Assembly: GCA_047518225.1 (NCBI GenBank)
Contig: JAKZRK010000275.1
Location: 1-15,234, forward strand
Length of the DNA: 15,234 nucleotides
Origin: GCA-2731375 sp047518225
GTDB lineage: Bacteria > Pseudomonadota > Alphaproteobacteria > GCA-2731375
Direction of reading: 5' to 3'
Below are positions 1 to 8,196 of the stretch, piece after piece. A program made the translations under genes and the position numbers. The notes beneath the pieces were generated by a model, which saw only the letters and a list, made by a program, of their open reading frames with translations, had not been told where the DNA came from and ran no database searches. Each line of letters begins with the position of its first letter. The stretch's first letter is position 1.

Positions 1-54
1 CGGATAGCGAAGACCCTTGCGGTCGTAAAGGCTACGGTTCTCGCGCGTCCACAT
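1..54 (-). CDS. IS5-family transposase, N-terminal fragment cut by window edge
   Basis: Read on the minus strand from the ATG at 54, the frame stays open to the window edge and gives MWTRENRSLYDRKGLRYP (18 residues). From family knowledge this matches the opening of IS5-type DDE transposases, which typically continue with a 'SDLTDEEW' segment; that part lies outside the window. A GGGAG ribosome binding site sits about 8 nt before the ATG. The rest of the gene, including the DDE residues, cannot be seen, so an intact or decayed element cannot be told apart. The short length keeps confidence moderate. Confidence 0.65.
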   Translation of the reverse strand, partial: MWTRENRSLYDRKGLRYP

Positions 55-72
55 CGGCCATCTCCCAAAAAC

Positions 73-114
73 GAATCGATGGCACTACAGAATCATAAAT
101 GATTCAAACGAATC
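73..114. promoter_or_regulatory. Cluster of four GANTC (CcrM) sites in the IS leader
   Basis: GANTC occurs at 73-77, 90-94, 101-105 and 110-114. The sites form two overlapping palindromes: GAATCAT-AA-ATGATTC (90-105) and TGATTC-AAAC-GAATCA (100-115). In Alphaproteobacteria GANTC is the target of the cell-cycle methyltransferase CcrM. Here the sites cover the segment where the transposase promoter should lie. The sites are seen directly; methylation control is inference. Confidence 0.5.
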
Positions 115-128
115 AACCTCTTTCGGGA

Positions 129-156
129 CGGACACTAAGAGTTTGTTCGTTATATT
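129..156 (+). promoter_or_regulatory. Possible hybrid promoter across the IS edge
   Basis: CGGACA (129-134, four of six matches to TTGACA) and TATATT (151-156, five of six to TATAAT) are separated by 16 nt and point toward the histidine kinase gene. The -35-like element would lie in the IS terminal repeat and the -10 in flanking DNA, the usual arrangement for IS-made promoters. This is a weak consensus match only. Confidence 0.25.
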
Positions 157-251
157 TTGTCACATATGTCCCGGCAATGGTGAGCATTGTTAGAGGGTTT
201 TGGTGGCTCTGGGTTGTGGGACCGCCATCCGTGCGGCGAGGGCGAATATAC

Positions 252-2081
252 ATGGGGAGTATCGCGATACGGCATGGCCCTGACGCTGGCCAACCCAGCG
301 CCGCCGTTAACCACGCTTTCAATTTTGATGCTGACGGGATCGCGCCTGATCGCGCGTCAAACATTGCGTCGATCGTGGCCTTGCTGGTCTTTGCCCTTGT
401 CGGTGGGCTTGCGGCCCTGGCAACCGTTGCGGCCCAACTTATGCTGGGCCTCTCCATGCCGCCGTCCGTATTGTTCCTTTTCGGCCTATCCGGATTATTG
501 CTCTCCGCCACATCAGGGTTGGCCATGCGCCGTGCGATCCTGCATATGGCGGCCTCCGCGATCGAGGCGCAGGCCACGCCAGGAACCAAGTTGCTGCGTG
601 CAATGGTGGACCACATACCTGAAGGCATCGCCCTGTGGGACAAGAATGACCGGCTGGTTCTGTGCAACCGGACCTATCGTGATATTTTTTACCGCCTTGA
701 GGATGCTTTGCAGCCTGGCGTGCATTTTGATGAAGTGCTGAATGCGGAACTGAGCGCGGCCTATATCCCGGCCTCTATCGCGCCTGCCTGGCGGGAACAG
801 CGCCAGCAACGCCACTGGATTGGCGATGTCAGCGAACGGCGTAATATCGAAGGCCGTAACTATGAGATTATTGATTCCCCGTGCGCCGGCGGCGGCACGC
901 TGACCCTGATCAGCGACGTCACGACGCTGAATAACAATGAGCGGGATTTGCGCTATGCCCAGGAACGCTATGCCCTGGTCTCCCTGGCCTCGAACGAGGG
1001 CCTATGGGACATGGACATAGATACCAACCGTTTTTACGTTTCGCCCCGGGTGCTATCGATCATTGGCCTGCAAAGCGATCCCGCCGGTTTCCGGCGGGAA
1101 GACTGGATAGCCGCTATTCATCCCGATGACCTGAACGGCTATCACCTGCGCTGGCAGGAGCATATGGATGGCGACAGCCGCATTTTCGATATGGAATACC
1201 GGGTCCTCCATATCAATGGCGAACAGCGCTGGATCGCCGACCGGGGCCTGGCCTTGCGCGATTCCACCGGCCTTGCCTATCGCATTGCCGGTTCGGTGAC
1301 CGATATTACCACCCGGAAACTGGTGCAAGTGGAAATGAACCAGGCCAAGGACGCAGCGGAAGTCGCGAGCCGCGCGAAAACCCGATTTTTGGCCAATGTC
1401 AGCCATGAATTGCGGACGCCGCTCAATGTCATCATTGGCTTTTCCGATCTACTGCGCGACACCGGTAACGGCCGGTTGTCAGGGGAAGATCACGCCGATT
1501 ACCTGCGTTCCATCAACCAAGCGGGCCGTGAACTGTTGGTTGTCGTTAACGACCTTCTGGATATGTCGCGGATTGAAACCGGCGAACTGGAACTGGCGGA
1601 AGGCGCCGTGAATCTGCAACTGTGTATCGGTTCATCCATTGCCGTGATCGGCGAACAGGCCGCGGCCAAAGGCCTGGTGATGACGGAAAGTCTGCCGCGC
1701 GACCTGCCCGATCTGATCGGCGATCAGGCCAAGATTAAACAAATGCTGCTGAACCTGTTGACCAACGCAATAAAATTCACCGACGTCGGCGGCGATATAG
1801 AGGTCGGTGTCAATTGCAGACCCGGCGCCGGTTTGGAACTATTCGTGCGTGATAACGGTATCGGCATGGATGAGCAGCAGTTGGCGCGGGCGCGGTTACC
1901 CTTTGCCCAGCTCAACGACAGCCCAAGCCGGCAACATGGCGGTCTGGGCCTCGGCTTGGCGATCACCACGGCCATCGCCGAAATGCACGGCGGCCGCCTG
2001 GAACTGACTTCTGAACCGGGCGCGGGCACCCACGCGACCCTGCATTTCCCCGCAGAACGGGTTAAATTATGGCTTGAATAG
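252..2081 (+). CDS. Membrane-bound PAS-domain sensor histidine kinase
   Basis: Predicted sensor kinase of 609 residues that would autophosphorylate on His and pass phosphate to an unseen response regulator. Order from the chosen start: cytoplasmic N-terminus, two membrane segments (about 39-66 and 70-91), PAS domain 1 (about 114-225), PAS domain 2 with PAC (about 238-362), then HisKA with VSHELRTP (H385) and a HATPase domain with N box LLTNAIKFT (N505), G1 box DNGIGM (D534) and G2 box GGLGLGLA (from G563). There is no receiver domain. The frame is open from 99, but residues encoded before 252 look non-coding and partly lie in IS DNA. ATG 252 has GAGGG at 238-242, 9 nt upstream, so I chose it. 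The RND adaptor gene follows after 57 nt, suggesting control of envelope or efflux functions. The ligand is unknown. Kinase call is firm; start is moderate. Confidence 0.9.
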   Translation: MGSIAIRHGPDAGQPSAAVNHAFNFDADGIAPDRASNIASIVALLVFALVGGLAALATVAAQLMLGLSMPPSVLFLFGLSGLLLSATSGLAMRRAILHMAASAIEAQATPGTKLLRAMVDHIPEGIALWDKNDRLVLCNRTYRDIFYRLEDALQPGVHFDEVLNAELSAAYIPASIAPAWREQRQQRHWIGDVSERRNIEGRNYEIIDSPCAGGGTLTLISDVTTLNNNERDLRYAQERYALVSLASNEGLWDMDIDTNRFYVSPRVLSIIGLQSDPAGFRREDWIAAIHPDDLNGYHLRWQEHMDGDSRIFDMEYRVLHINGEQRWIADRGLALRDSTGLAYRIAGSVTDITTRKLVQVEMNQAKDAAEVASRAKTRFLANVSHELRTPLNVIIGFSDLLRDTGNGRLSGEDHADYLRSINQAGRELLVVVNDLLDMSRIETGELELAEGAVNLQLCIGSSIAVIGEQAAAKGLVMTESLPRDLPDLIGDQAKIKQMLLNLLTNAIKFTDVGGDIEVGVNCRPGAGLELFVRDNGIGMDEQQLARARLPFAQLNDSPSRQHGGLGLGLAITTAIAEMHGGRLELTSEPGAGTHATLHFPAERVKLWLE

Positions 2082-2138
2082 CCCGGCTTGCGATGCCACC
2101 TTGCGGTCTCGTTCTCAATTGAAGTGATCGCTGAATTC

Positions 2139-3320
2139 ATGAAACCGCGTCAATTCATCCGCTTTGGCGGGCGGTCCGTTGCCATTTTTCCGGCCGTGAT
2201 CATGGCTTTTGCCATGCTGCTCCACACCTATCCGGGTCAGGCGCAGAAGACGTCGCCGCAAAAGGCATCGGCCCAGAAGACGGTGGCGAAAAAAGCCCGG
2301 AACGCCGCCCTGGTCGGCGTCGATAAAGTGCGGTCGGAAATTGTTTCGCAAACCTTTCCCGTCATCGGGCGCCTGGTGGCGCGGCGGTCCGGCGTCGTCG
2401 CCGCGCGGGTTGGCGGCCCGGTGGCCGAGATGCGGGCCGCCGTGGGTGATCGAATGGCAAAGGGCGATGTGCTGGCGGTGCTGGTGCGCGAGCAGTTGCA
2501 TTGGATGCACGAACGGCGGGTTGCCGAAGTGACGTCCCGTAAGGCCCAATTAGCGGGGCGCAAGGCGGAACTTACCATGAGACATCAGGAAATGGACCGC
2601 TTGGAACAACTGCGGAAGAATAAATCCGCTGCGCACCGTGCCTCCAAATTCGATGAGATGCGTCAGGAGGTAATGATTTTAAACAGCCAGGTCGCGGAAG
2701 CCGCCGCGCGGCTGCTGCAGGCCGAGGCCGACGCCCGCCTGGCCCAGATCGACCTTGGTTACGCTACCGTCAGATCACCTTTCGCCGGTGTCGTCACCCA
2801 GCGCCACACGGATGTGGGCGCTTATCTGAATGTGGGGCAGGCGGTCGTGACGATGATCGACGACAGTGCCCTAGAGGTGGAGGCCGAAGTGCCGGGCGAC
2901 CGGATCGCGGGGTTGTTGCCGGGCGCGGAAGTCATGGTACGGACCGCAGACCAAACCATCACGGCCAGGGTCCGCGCCGTGGTGCCCCAGGAAAATCCAT
3001 TGACCCGGACGAGGGCGGTGCGTTTTACCGCCGATTTGGCCACCCTGCTGGGCCGTTTGGCCAGCAATCAGAGTGTCACGGTGGCCATCCCCCTGAACGC
3101 CGGGCAAAAAGTCGTTTCCGTACACAAGGATGCAATTCTAAAACGCCGCGGCAATGATATGGTGTTCGTGGTCGAGAACGGCGCGGCTCAGCCACGCAAT
3201 ATCACCATTGGTGATGGCATCGGGGGGCGGTTCGTGGTGCGGAATGGATTGAAGGTGGGCGATGTCGTGGTCATACGCGGCAACGAGCGGCTGTTTCCCG
3301 GACAGCCCGTGCGCTTTTGA
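2139..3320 (+). CDS. RND efflux periplasmic adaptor (membrane fusion protein)
   Basis: Adaptor of 393 residues that would bridge an inner-membrane RND permease to an outer-membrane channel. A signal peptide is visible (basic start, hydrophobic 14-28, likely cleavage after GQA at 35). It is followed by an unusual Lys/Gln/Ala-rich linker (about 37-53). The first half of the lipoyl-like domain is around 80-115, the helical hairpin around 120-203, and the second lipoyl half carries VRSPFAGVV (211-219) and DVGAYLNVGQAV. Beta-barrel and membrane-proximal domains follow, ending with the typical NERLFPGQPVRF. The frame opens at 2088, but ATG 2139 starts exactly at a classic signal peptide and is preferred. 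The permease gene follows after 67 nt, so the two are an operon pair. The substrate cannot be deduced. No lipobox cysteine is present, so the protein is probably not a lipoprotein. Confidence 0.9.
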   Translation: MKPRQFIRFGGRSVAIFPAVIMAFAMLLHTYPGQAQKTSPQKASAQKTVAKKARNAALVGVDKVRSEIVSQTFPVIGRLVARRSGVVAARVGGPVAEMRAAVGDRMAKGDVLAVLVREQLHWMHERRVAEVTSRKAQLAGRKAELTMRHQEMDRLEQLRKNKSAAHRASKFDEMRQEVMILNSQVAEAAARLLQAEADARLAQIDLGYATVRSPFAGVVTQRHTDVGAYLNVGQAVVTMIDDSALEVEAEVPGDRIAGLLPGAEVMVRTADQTITARVRAVVPQENPLTRTRAVRFTADLATLLGRLASNQSVTVAIPLNAGQKVVSVHKDAILKRRGNDMVFVVENGAAQPRNITIGDGIGGRFVVRNGLKVGDVVVIRGNERLFPGQPVRF

Positions 3321-3369
3321 CCGCCGCCATTCCCAGCCGCGCCATGCGGCGTTGCCCCGCACATGATAG

Positions 3370-3379
3370 CCCCATGGGG
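3370..3379 (+). promoter_or_regulatory. Palindrome overlapping the permease ribosome binding site
   Basis: CCCCATGGGG (3370-3379) is a perfect 10-bp palindrome. Its right arm is the start of the GGGGGAAGG Shine-Dalgarno stretch (3376-3384) ahead of the permease ATG at 3388. With no loop it would be a weak RNA hairpin, so a translational role is only a possibility. Confidence 0.2.
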
Positions 3380-3387
3380 GAAGGATC

Positions 3388-6300
3388 ATGAACCTGATCC
3401 GCCTATCTATCGAGCGGCCCATCGCCGTGGTGGCGGCGGTAATGATGATCCTGCTGTTCGGCTTGCTGGCGTTGCAAACCATTCCCATTCAATTGACGCC
3501 GGATGTGCGGCGCCCGGTCCTGAACATCCAGACAACCTGGTACGGCGCCGCCCCGGCGGAGATCGAACGGGAGATCATCAACCGTCAGGAAGAAGCCTTC
3601 AAGGGGCTGCCGGGCGTCACCGAAATAACCAGCCGGGCGGAAGGCGGCCGCGCCCGCATCACCCTAGAATTCGGCATTGAGCAGAATATGGACCGGGCGC
3701 TGCTATTGGTGGCGAACCGACTGGACCGGGTGACGGGATATCCGGACGAAGCGAACGAACCGACCATCGGCACCTCCGATTCCAATGATAATCCGATCGG
3801 TTGGTTCATCATCGATCGCCTGCCGGGCAATGACCGTCCGGTCAATACCTTCGGCGATCAGGTGGACGATCTGGTGCGCGACCGCCTGGAGCGGGTGCCG
3901 GGTGTTTCCCGCGTCAACGTCTATGGCGGTAGCGAGCGGGAGCTGCGGGTTGTCGTCGATCCGGAAAAACTGGCCCGTTACGGCCTGACCGTGCCCCGGG
4001 TCGTGCAGGCGCTGAAGGCGGCCAATACCTCCATGTCGGGGGGCGACGTGGTCGAGGGCAAGCGCCGCTATGTGGTGCGCACGGAAGGTGAGTTCACCAC
4101 GCCGGAACAGGTTGCCGCCGTTCTGGTGCGCTCCGAAGGCGATGGCGCCGCCGGCCGAATTGGCCGCGTCACCATCGGTGATATCGCCACCGTCAAATTT
4201 TCCCATAAGACGCCTACCGCCCGCATTCGCAGCCTGGGCTTCCCGACCTTGGCCGCCAATGTCATTCGTGATAGCGGCGCCAATGTCGTCGAGGTGATGG
4301 CCGGTATTCACGGGGCGGTCCGCGAGCTGGCAGAGGTCACCCTGCCGGCCGTCGGCCTGACCATCCGACAGGTCTATGACGAAACGATCTACATCAATTC
4401 GGCCATTAATCTGGTGCAGAACAACATTGTCATAGGCGGCCTGCTGGCTGCCATGGTGCTGATGCTGTTCCTGCGTTCGGCCCGGGCCACGCTGGTGGTT
4501 TCCCTGGCGATCCCGGTATCGGTGGTCGGCGCCTTTGTCGCCATGGCCGCCCTGGGCCGCTCCCTGAATGTTATATCCTTGGCCGGCATCGCCTTCTCCG
4601 TCGGCATGGTGGTCGATGCGGCCATCGTGGTGCTGGAGAATATCTACCGCCACCGCCAGGCCGGAACGGCGCCGAAGGCCGCCGCATATTTGGGCGCGCA
4701 ACAAGTCTGGGGCGCCATTCTGGTCTCTGCCCTGACCACGGTTCTGGTATTCCTGCCTCTTTTGGTCATGAAGCTGGAGGTGGGGCAGTTGTTCCGCGAT
4801 ATCGCCGTGGCCATCTCGGTCTCGGTTATGTTGTCCCTGGTGGTATCGGTGACCGTGGTACCGGCCTTGTCCCGGCGCCTGTTGAGCGAAAAAACCAAAA
4901 GCCTGCATTCGCCCCTGCGTCTGCCCGTGATTGATGCCGCCGCCGCCGCTTTCAGCCGGGGTGTCATGCATTTCACCCGCCGTGTGGTGCGGAGCCGTTT
5001 TCTCGCCATAACGGTGGTTGCCGTCTTGAGTGGCACCGGTGCCATCGCGACCTGGGCCTTTTTACCTAAGCTGGATTATCTGCCGACAGGCAACCGCAAC
5101 CTGATCTTTGGCGTGATCCAGCCACCGCCTGGCTACAATCTTGATACCACGACCGCCATCGCGAAAGAACTGGAGAAGACCGTCCGGCCGCTGTGGGCCT
5201 CGGAAACCGGACCAGAGGCGGAACCGGGGAAACCGCCAAAAATAGAGAACTTCTTTTTTGTTTCGCTCCGAGCCATGACCATTATCGGCGCTTCGGCGGT
5301 CGATCCCAAGCGGGTGGGCGAATTGATCCCGGTGCTGCGGGCGCCGATCTTCAAGGAGCCGGGAACCTATGGCTTCATCTCCAAACGGTCATTGTTTGGC
5401 CGTGGCATTGGTGGCGGGCGTAGCATCGATTTGAATGTCTCGGGCCCGGATCTGGATGTGGTGCTGGGCGTGGCGCGGCAGGCGGCGCGCCTGATCGGCA
5501 AGGCGCTGCCGCGAAATCAGGGCAACCAATTGCGGCCGCAGCCGGGTCTGGAGCTGGGCGCCCCGGAAATCCGGGTGATGCCAAACCCATTGTTGCTGGC
5601 GGACAACGGCGTCACGGCATTGGAATTGGCATTGACCGTGGACGCCTTCAACGATGGCCTGCGGGTCGCGGAAGTGACCATTGACGGCCGCCGCATCGAC
5701 CTGATGCTGGCAGGTCCCGAAGGCCGGATCACGGCAACCCAGGGCATTGGCAGCCTGCCCGTGGTAACCCGCTCGGGCGCCATTCTACCCGTTGCCTCGC
5801 TGGCGGATATCGAGATCACGGCGGGGCCGACGGAAATTCGCCATGTGGAGCGGGAACGCACGGTGATCCTGCAGGTCAAGCCCAGGGCGGATCTGCCCCT
5901 GGAAGCGGCCATGGAAGTTCTGCAGGGCGATGTGATCACGCAACTGCGCGGCCGGGGCCTGCCGGCGGGGGTCAAGCTGCGCCTGTCGGGGACGGCGGAT
6001 AAGCTGACCGCCGCCTGGGATCATCTGGTGGTTGACCTGGCCGTGGCCGTGGTGATTGTCTATTTGGTCATGGCCGTGTTGTTCGAAAGTTTTCTTTATC
6101 CGCTGATCATCTTGTTTTCGGTGCCCCTGGCCACGGCGGGCGGCGTGCTCGGCCTGGCGCTGTTGAATGTCTTCAGCTTCCAGCCCTTGGATATGCTGAC
6201 CATGCTGGGCTTTGTCATTTTGATCGGCATCGTGGTCAACAACGCCATTCTGATTGTGCATCAGACTCTATTTCTGGTGCGGACCGAAGGGATGCACGCG

Positions 6301-6570
6301 GATGCTGCTATTATCGAGGCCGTGCGGAACCGCATTCGGCCGATCTTCATGTCTACTTTAACTTCTGTCTTCGGTATGCTGCCGTTGGTGGTTTTCCCGG
6401 GCGCCGGTTCGGAATTGTATCGCGGCCTGGGTTCGGTGGTGCTGGGCGGGTTATCCCTGTCGGCGGTGTTGACCCTGTTGATCATCCCGCCGCTGCTGGG
6501 CCTGGTTTCGGCGGTGGTGGAGCGGGGCCGGCATCTGAATACGGAAGAAAGCGCCCAGGCGGCGGAATAG
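3388..6570 (+). CDS. RND family efflux permease (AcrB/HAE-like)
   Basis: Inner-membrane proton-driven exporter of 1060 residues, the usual length for AcrB-type RND pumps. The N-terminus NLIRLSIERPIAVVA forms TM1. Large periplasmic loops follow TM1 and TM7, and the two membrane bundles (TM2-6 near 345-490, TM8-12 near 880-1045) are clear. The TM4 motif reads GMVVDAAIVVLENIYRH: D410 aligns with AcrB D407, while the D408 position is Ala. In TM10 the motif is IGIVVNNAILIVH: N951-N952 stand where AcrB has Lys940-Asn. This pattern differs from classical AcrB and suggests a different RND subgroup, so drug specificity should not be assumed. A strong GGGGGAAGG site fixes the start. The partner adaptor is immediately upstream; an outer-membrane factor is not in the window. 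Confidence 0.93.
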   Translation: MNLIRLSIERPIAVVAAVMMILLFGLLALQTIPIQLTPDVRRPVLNIQTTWYGAAPAEIEREIINRQEEAFKGLPGVTEITSRAEGGRARITLEFGIEQNMDRALLLVANRLDRVTGYPDEANEPTIGTSDSNDNPIGWFIIDRLPGNDRPVNTFGDQVDDLVRDRLERVPGVSRVNVYGGSERELRVVVDPEKLARYGLTVPRVVQALKAANTSMSGGDVVEGKRRYVVRTEGEFTTPEQVAAVLVRSEGDGAAGRIGRVTIGDIATVKFSHKTPTARIRSLGFPTLAANVIRDSGANVVEVMAGIHGAVRELAEVTLPAVGLTIRQVYDETIYINSAINLVQNNIVIGGLLAAMVLMLFLRSARATLVVSLAIPVSVVGAFVAMAALGRSLNVISLAGIAFSVGMVVDAAIVVLENIYRHRQAGTAPKAAAYLGAQQVWGAILVSALTTVLVFLPLLVMKLEVGQLFRDIAVAISVSVMLSLVVSVTVVPALSRRLLSEKTKSLHSPLRLPVIDAAAAAFSRGVMHFTRRVVRSRFLAITVVAVLSGTGAIATWAFLPKLDYLPTGNRNLIFGVIQPPPGYNLDTTTAIAKELEKTVRPLWASETGPEAEPGKPPKIENFFFVSLRAMTIIGASAVDPKRVGELIPVLRAPIFKEPGTYGFISKRSLFGRGIGGGRSIDLNVSGPDLDVVLGVARQAARLIGKALPRNQGNQLRPQPGLELGAPEIRVMPNPLLLADNGVTALELALTVDAFNDGLRVAEVTIDGRRIDLMLAGPEGRITATQGIGSLPVVTRSGAILPVASLADIEITAGPTEIRHVERERTVILQVKPRADLPLEAAMEVLQGDVITQLRGRGLPAGVKLRLSGTADKLTAAWDHLVVDLAVAVVIVYLVMAVLFESFLYPLIILFSVPLATAGGVLGLALLNVFSFQPLDMLTMLGFVILIGIVVNNAILIVHQTLFLVRTEGMHADAAIIEAVRNRIRPIFMSTLTSVFGMLPLVVFPGAGSELYRGLGSVVLGGLSLSAVLTLLIIPPLLGLVSAVVERGRHLNTEESAQAAE

Positions 6571-6572
6571 CA

Positions 6573-6591
6573 ACGAAACACGACGAAACAC
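6573..6591 (+). repeat. Short direct repeat ACGAAACAC in the permease-rhodanese gap
   Basis: ACGAAACAC occurs at 6573-6581 and 6583-6591, ten bases apart, in the 36-nt gap. It lies just before the rhodanese ribosome binding site. No function is evident. Confidence 0.3.
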
Positions 6592-6606
6592 AGGTGGTGG
6601 AGCAGG

Positions 6607-8196
6607 ATGACAAACTATGTAACGGCCGATCAATTGAAGGCCATGCTGAGCGATGGCGGCGAACTGGCCCTGTTGGACGTCCGTGAGGAAGGGGCCCATT
6701 CGCAGTCGCATCTGTTTTACGCCGCGCCCATGCCCCTCAGCGTGCTGGAATTGTTGGCCGAACCATTGGTGCCGCGCCGGGGCACCCGGGTCGTCCTGGT
6801 CGATGCCGGCGGCGGCCTGGCCGATCGCGCCGCGGCCAAGCTGGCGGACCTGGGATATACCGGCGTGGCATGCCTGCAGGGCGGCATCGCGGCCTGGGAG
6901 GCTGCCGGATACATGCTGTTTTCCGGCGTCCATGTGCCTTGCAAAGCGTTTGGCGAATACGTTGAGCATCATTACGGTACGCCGCACATTAAAGCCGAGG
7001 CATTGCAGGCTATGCGCGATGCGGGCGACGATCTGGTGATCCTGGACAGCCGGCCCATGGATGAATTCCATCTGATGAACATTCCCGACGGCATCGATTG
7101 TCCGGGCGCCGAACTGGCCTATCGGGTGCACGACATGGCACCCGACCCCAACACCACGGTGGTGGTCAATTGTGCCGGGCGTACCCGCAGCATCATCGGC
7201 GCCCAGTCCTTGATCAACGCGGCGATCCCGAACCCGGTGATGGCGCTGGAAAACGGCACCATGGGCTGGCATCTGGCGGGTTACAAGTTGGAACGGGGGC
7301 AAAGCCGCATGGCGCCACCGCCCTCCACCGACGGTCTGGCCAAGGCCCGGACAAGTGCCGGGGCCGCCGCCAAACAATTCCAAGTGCCCACCATCGACCG
7401 CGCCACCCTGGCGCAATGGCAGGACGAGGCGGAGCAGCGGACTCTGTACATTCTCGATGTACGCGACCCCAGCGAATATGCCGCCGGCCATCCGGCCGGC
7501 GTGGCCAATGCCCCCGGCGGGCAGTTGGTGCAGGGGATAGAGGAATGGTGCGCCACCCTGGGCGCCCGCGTGGTGTTGGTGGACGATACCGGCGTGCGGG
7601 CCACCATGACCGCATCTTGGCTGGTGCAGATGGGCTGGGATGTGGCGGTTCTGGATAGCGGCCTGGATGGTTTTGAGATGACCACCGAAATACCGCGCCG
7701 TGGGCCGGCGGAAATTGGGCAGGCCGGAAAGAATGAGATTTCGCCCGGCGAATTGGCGGTCCGGATCGCGGCTGACGATGTCCTGGTGGTCGATTTGGCG
7801 CCCAGCCGGGACTTTGACAAAGGCCATGTGCCCGGCGCCTGGTGGGCGGTACGGGCGCGTCTGGCGGATAGTTTGCCCAAGCTAGGGAAAAAATCCCTAT
7901 TGGTTCTGACCTCTCCGGACGCCATCGTAGCCCGTTTGGCCGCGCCCGAGGTCTCGGAATTGACCGCCATGCCCGTGGCCGTCCTGGCCGGCGGCACGGC
8001 GGCCTGGAAGGAGGCCGGGCAAAACATGGCTCAAGGTTTGGAGCAGATGGCGGATGAGCGCGACGATACCTGGTTGAAACCCTATGATAGCGACAGTGAC
8101 GTGGAATCGCGGATGCGCGCCTATCTGACCTGGGAATTGAATTTGCTGCAGGATATCGAACGGGACGGCGATCACCGCTTTCGGCTGTTCCTGTGA
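6607..8196 (+). CDS. Four-domain rhodanese-like sulfurtransferase
   Basis: Cytoplasmic protein of 529 residues (no signal peptide) made of four rhodanese-like modules: about 1-105, 118-230, 255-365 and 377-480, plus an acidic tail ending DGDHRFRLFL. Each module shows the domain's typical 'LLDVRxxxEF..GHxPGA' and 'GGxxAW' marks. Only module 2 has an active-site loop with cysteine (C189 in NCAGRTRS). The equivalent positions are D66 in module 1, D326 in module 3 and T435 in module 4. So one catalytic and three probably structural or binding modules are predicted. From family knowledge, rhodaneses move sulfane sulfur from thiosulfate or persulfides to acceptors. The start has GGAGCAGG just upstream. 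The next gene overlaps its stop codon by 4 nt, implying translational coupling. The true sulfur donor and acceptor are unknown. Confidence 0.88.
   Translation: MTNYVTADQLKAMLSDGGELALLDVREEGAHSQSHLFYAAPMPLSVLELLAEPLVPRRGTRVVLVDAGGGLADRAAAKLADLGYTGVACLQGGIAAWEAAGYMLFSGVHVPCKAFGEYVEHHYGTPHIKAEALQAMRDAGDDLVILDSRPMDEFHLMNIPDGIDCPGAELAYRVHDMAPDPNTTVVVNCAGRTRSIIGAQSLINAAIPNPVMALENGTMGWHLAGYKLERGQSRMAPPPSTDGLAKARTSAGAAAKQFQVPTIDRATLAQWQDEAEQRTLYILDVRDPSEYAAGHPAGVANAPGGQLVQGIEEWCATLGARVVLVDDTGVRATMTASWLVQMGWDVAVLDSGLDGFEMTTEIPRRGPAEIGQAGKNEISPGELAVRIAADDVLVVDLAPSRDFDKGHVPGAWWAVRARLADSLPKLGKKSLLVLTSPDAIVARLAAPEVSELTAMPVAVLAGGTAAWKEAGQNMAQGLEQMADERDDTWLKPYDSDSDVESRMRAYLTWELNLLQDIERDGDHRFRLFL

Larger units (their letters stand above)
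1..138 (-). mobile_element. Terminal part of an IS5-like insertion sequence
   Basis: The transposase start is followed outward by about 80 nt of non-coding sequence that should hold the element's terminal inverted repeat. The element edge is inferred to lie near 134-138, where the sequence GGACA is followed by CTAA. CTAA fits the YTAR target duplication known for IS5-like elements. The opposite end is outside the window, so neither the inverted repeat nor the duplication can be confirmed. If right, the upstream 13 codons of the long open frame beginning at 99 are IS DNA and not part of the downstream kinase. Confidence 0.45.

Noticed and set aside
3703..4971. Long antisense open frame (422 codons) inside the permease gene
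   Set aside because: Its product is His/Gln/Gly/Asp-rich, as expected for the antisense shadow of a GC-rich gene, and the plus-strand RND permease is unmistakable.
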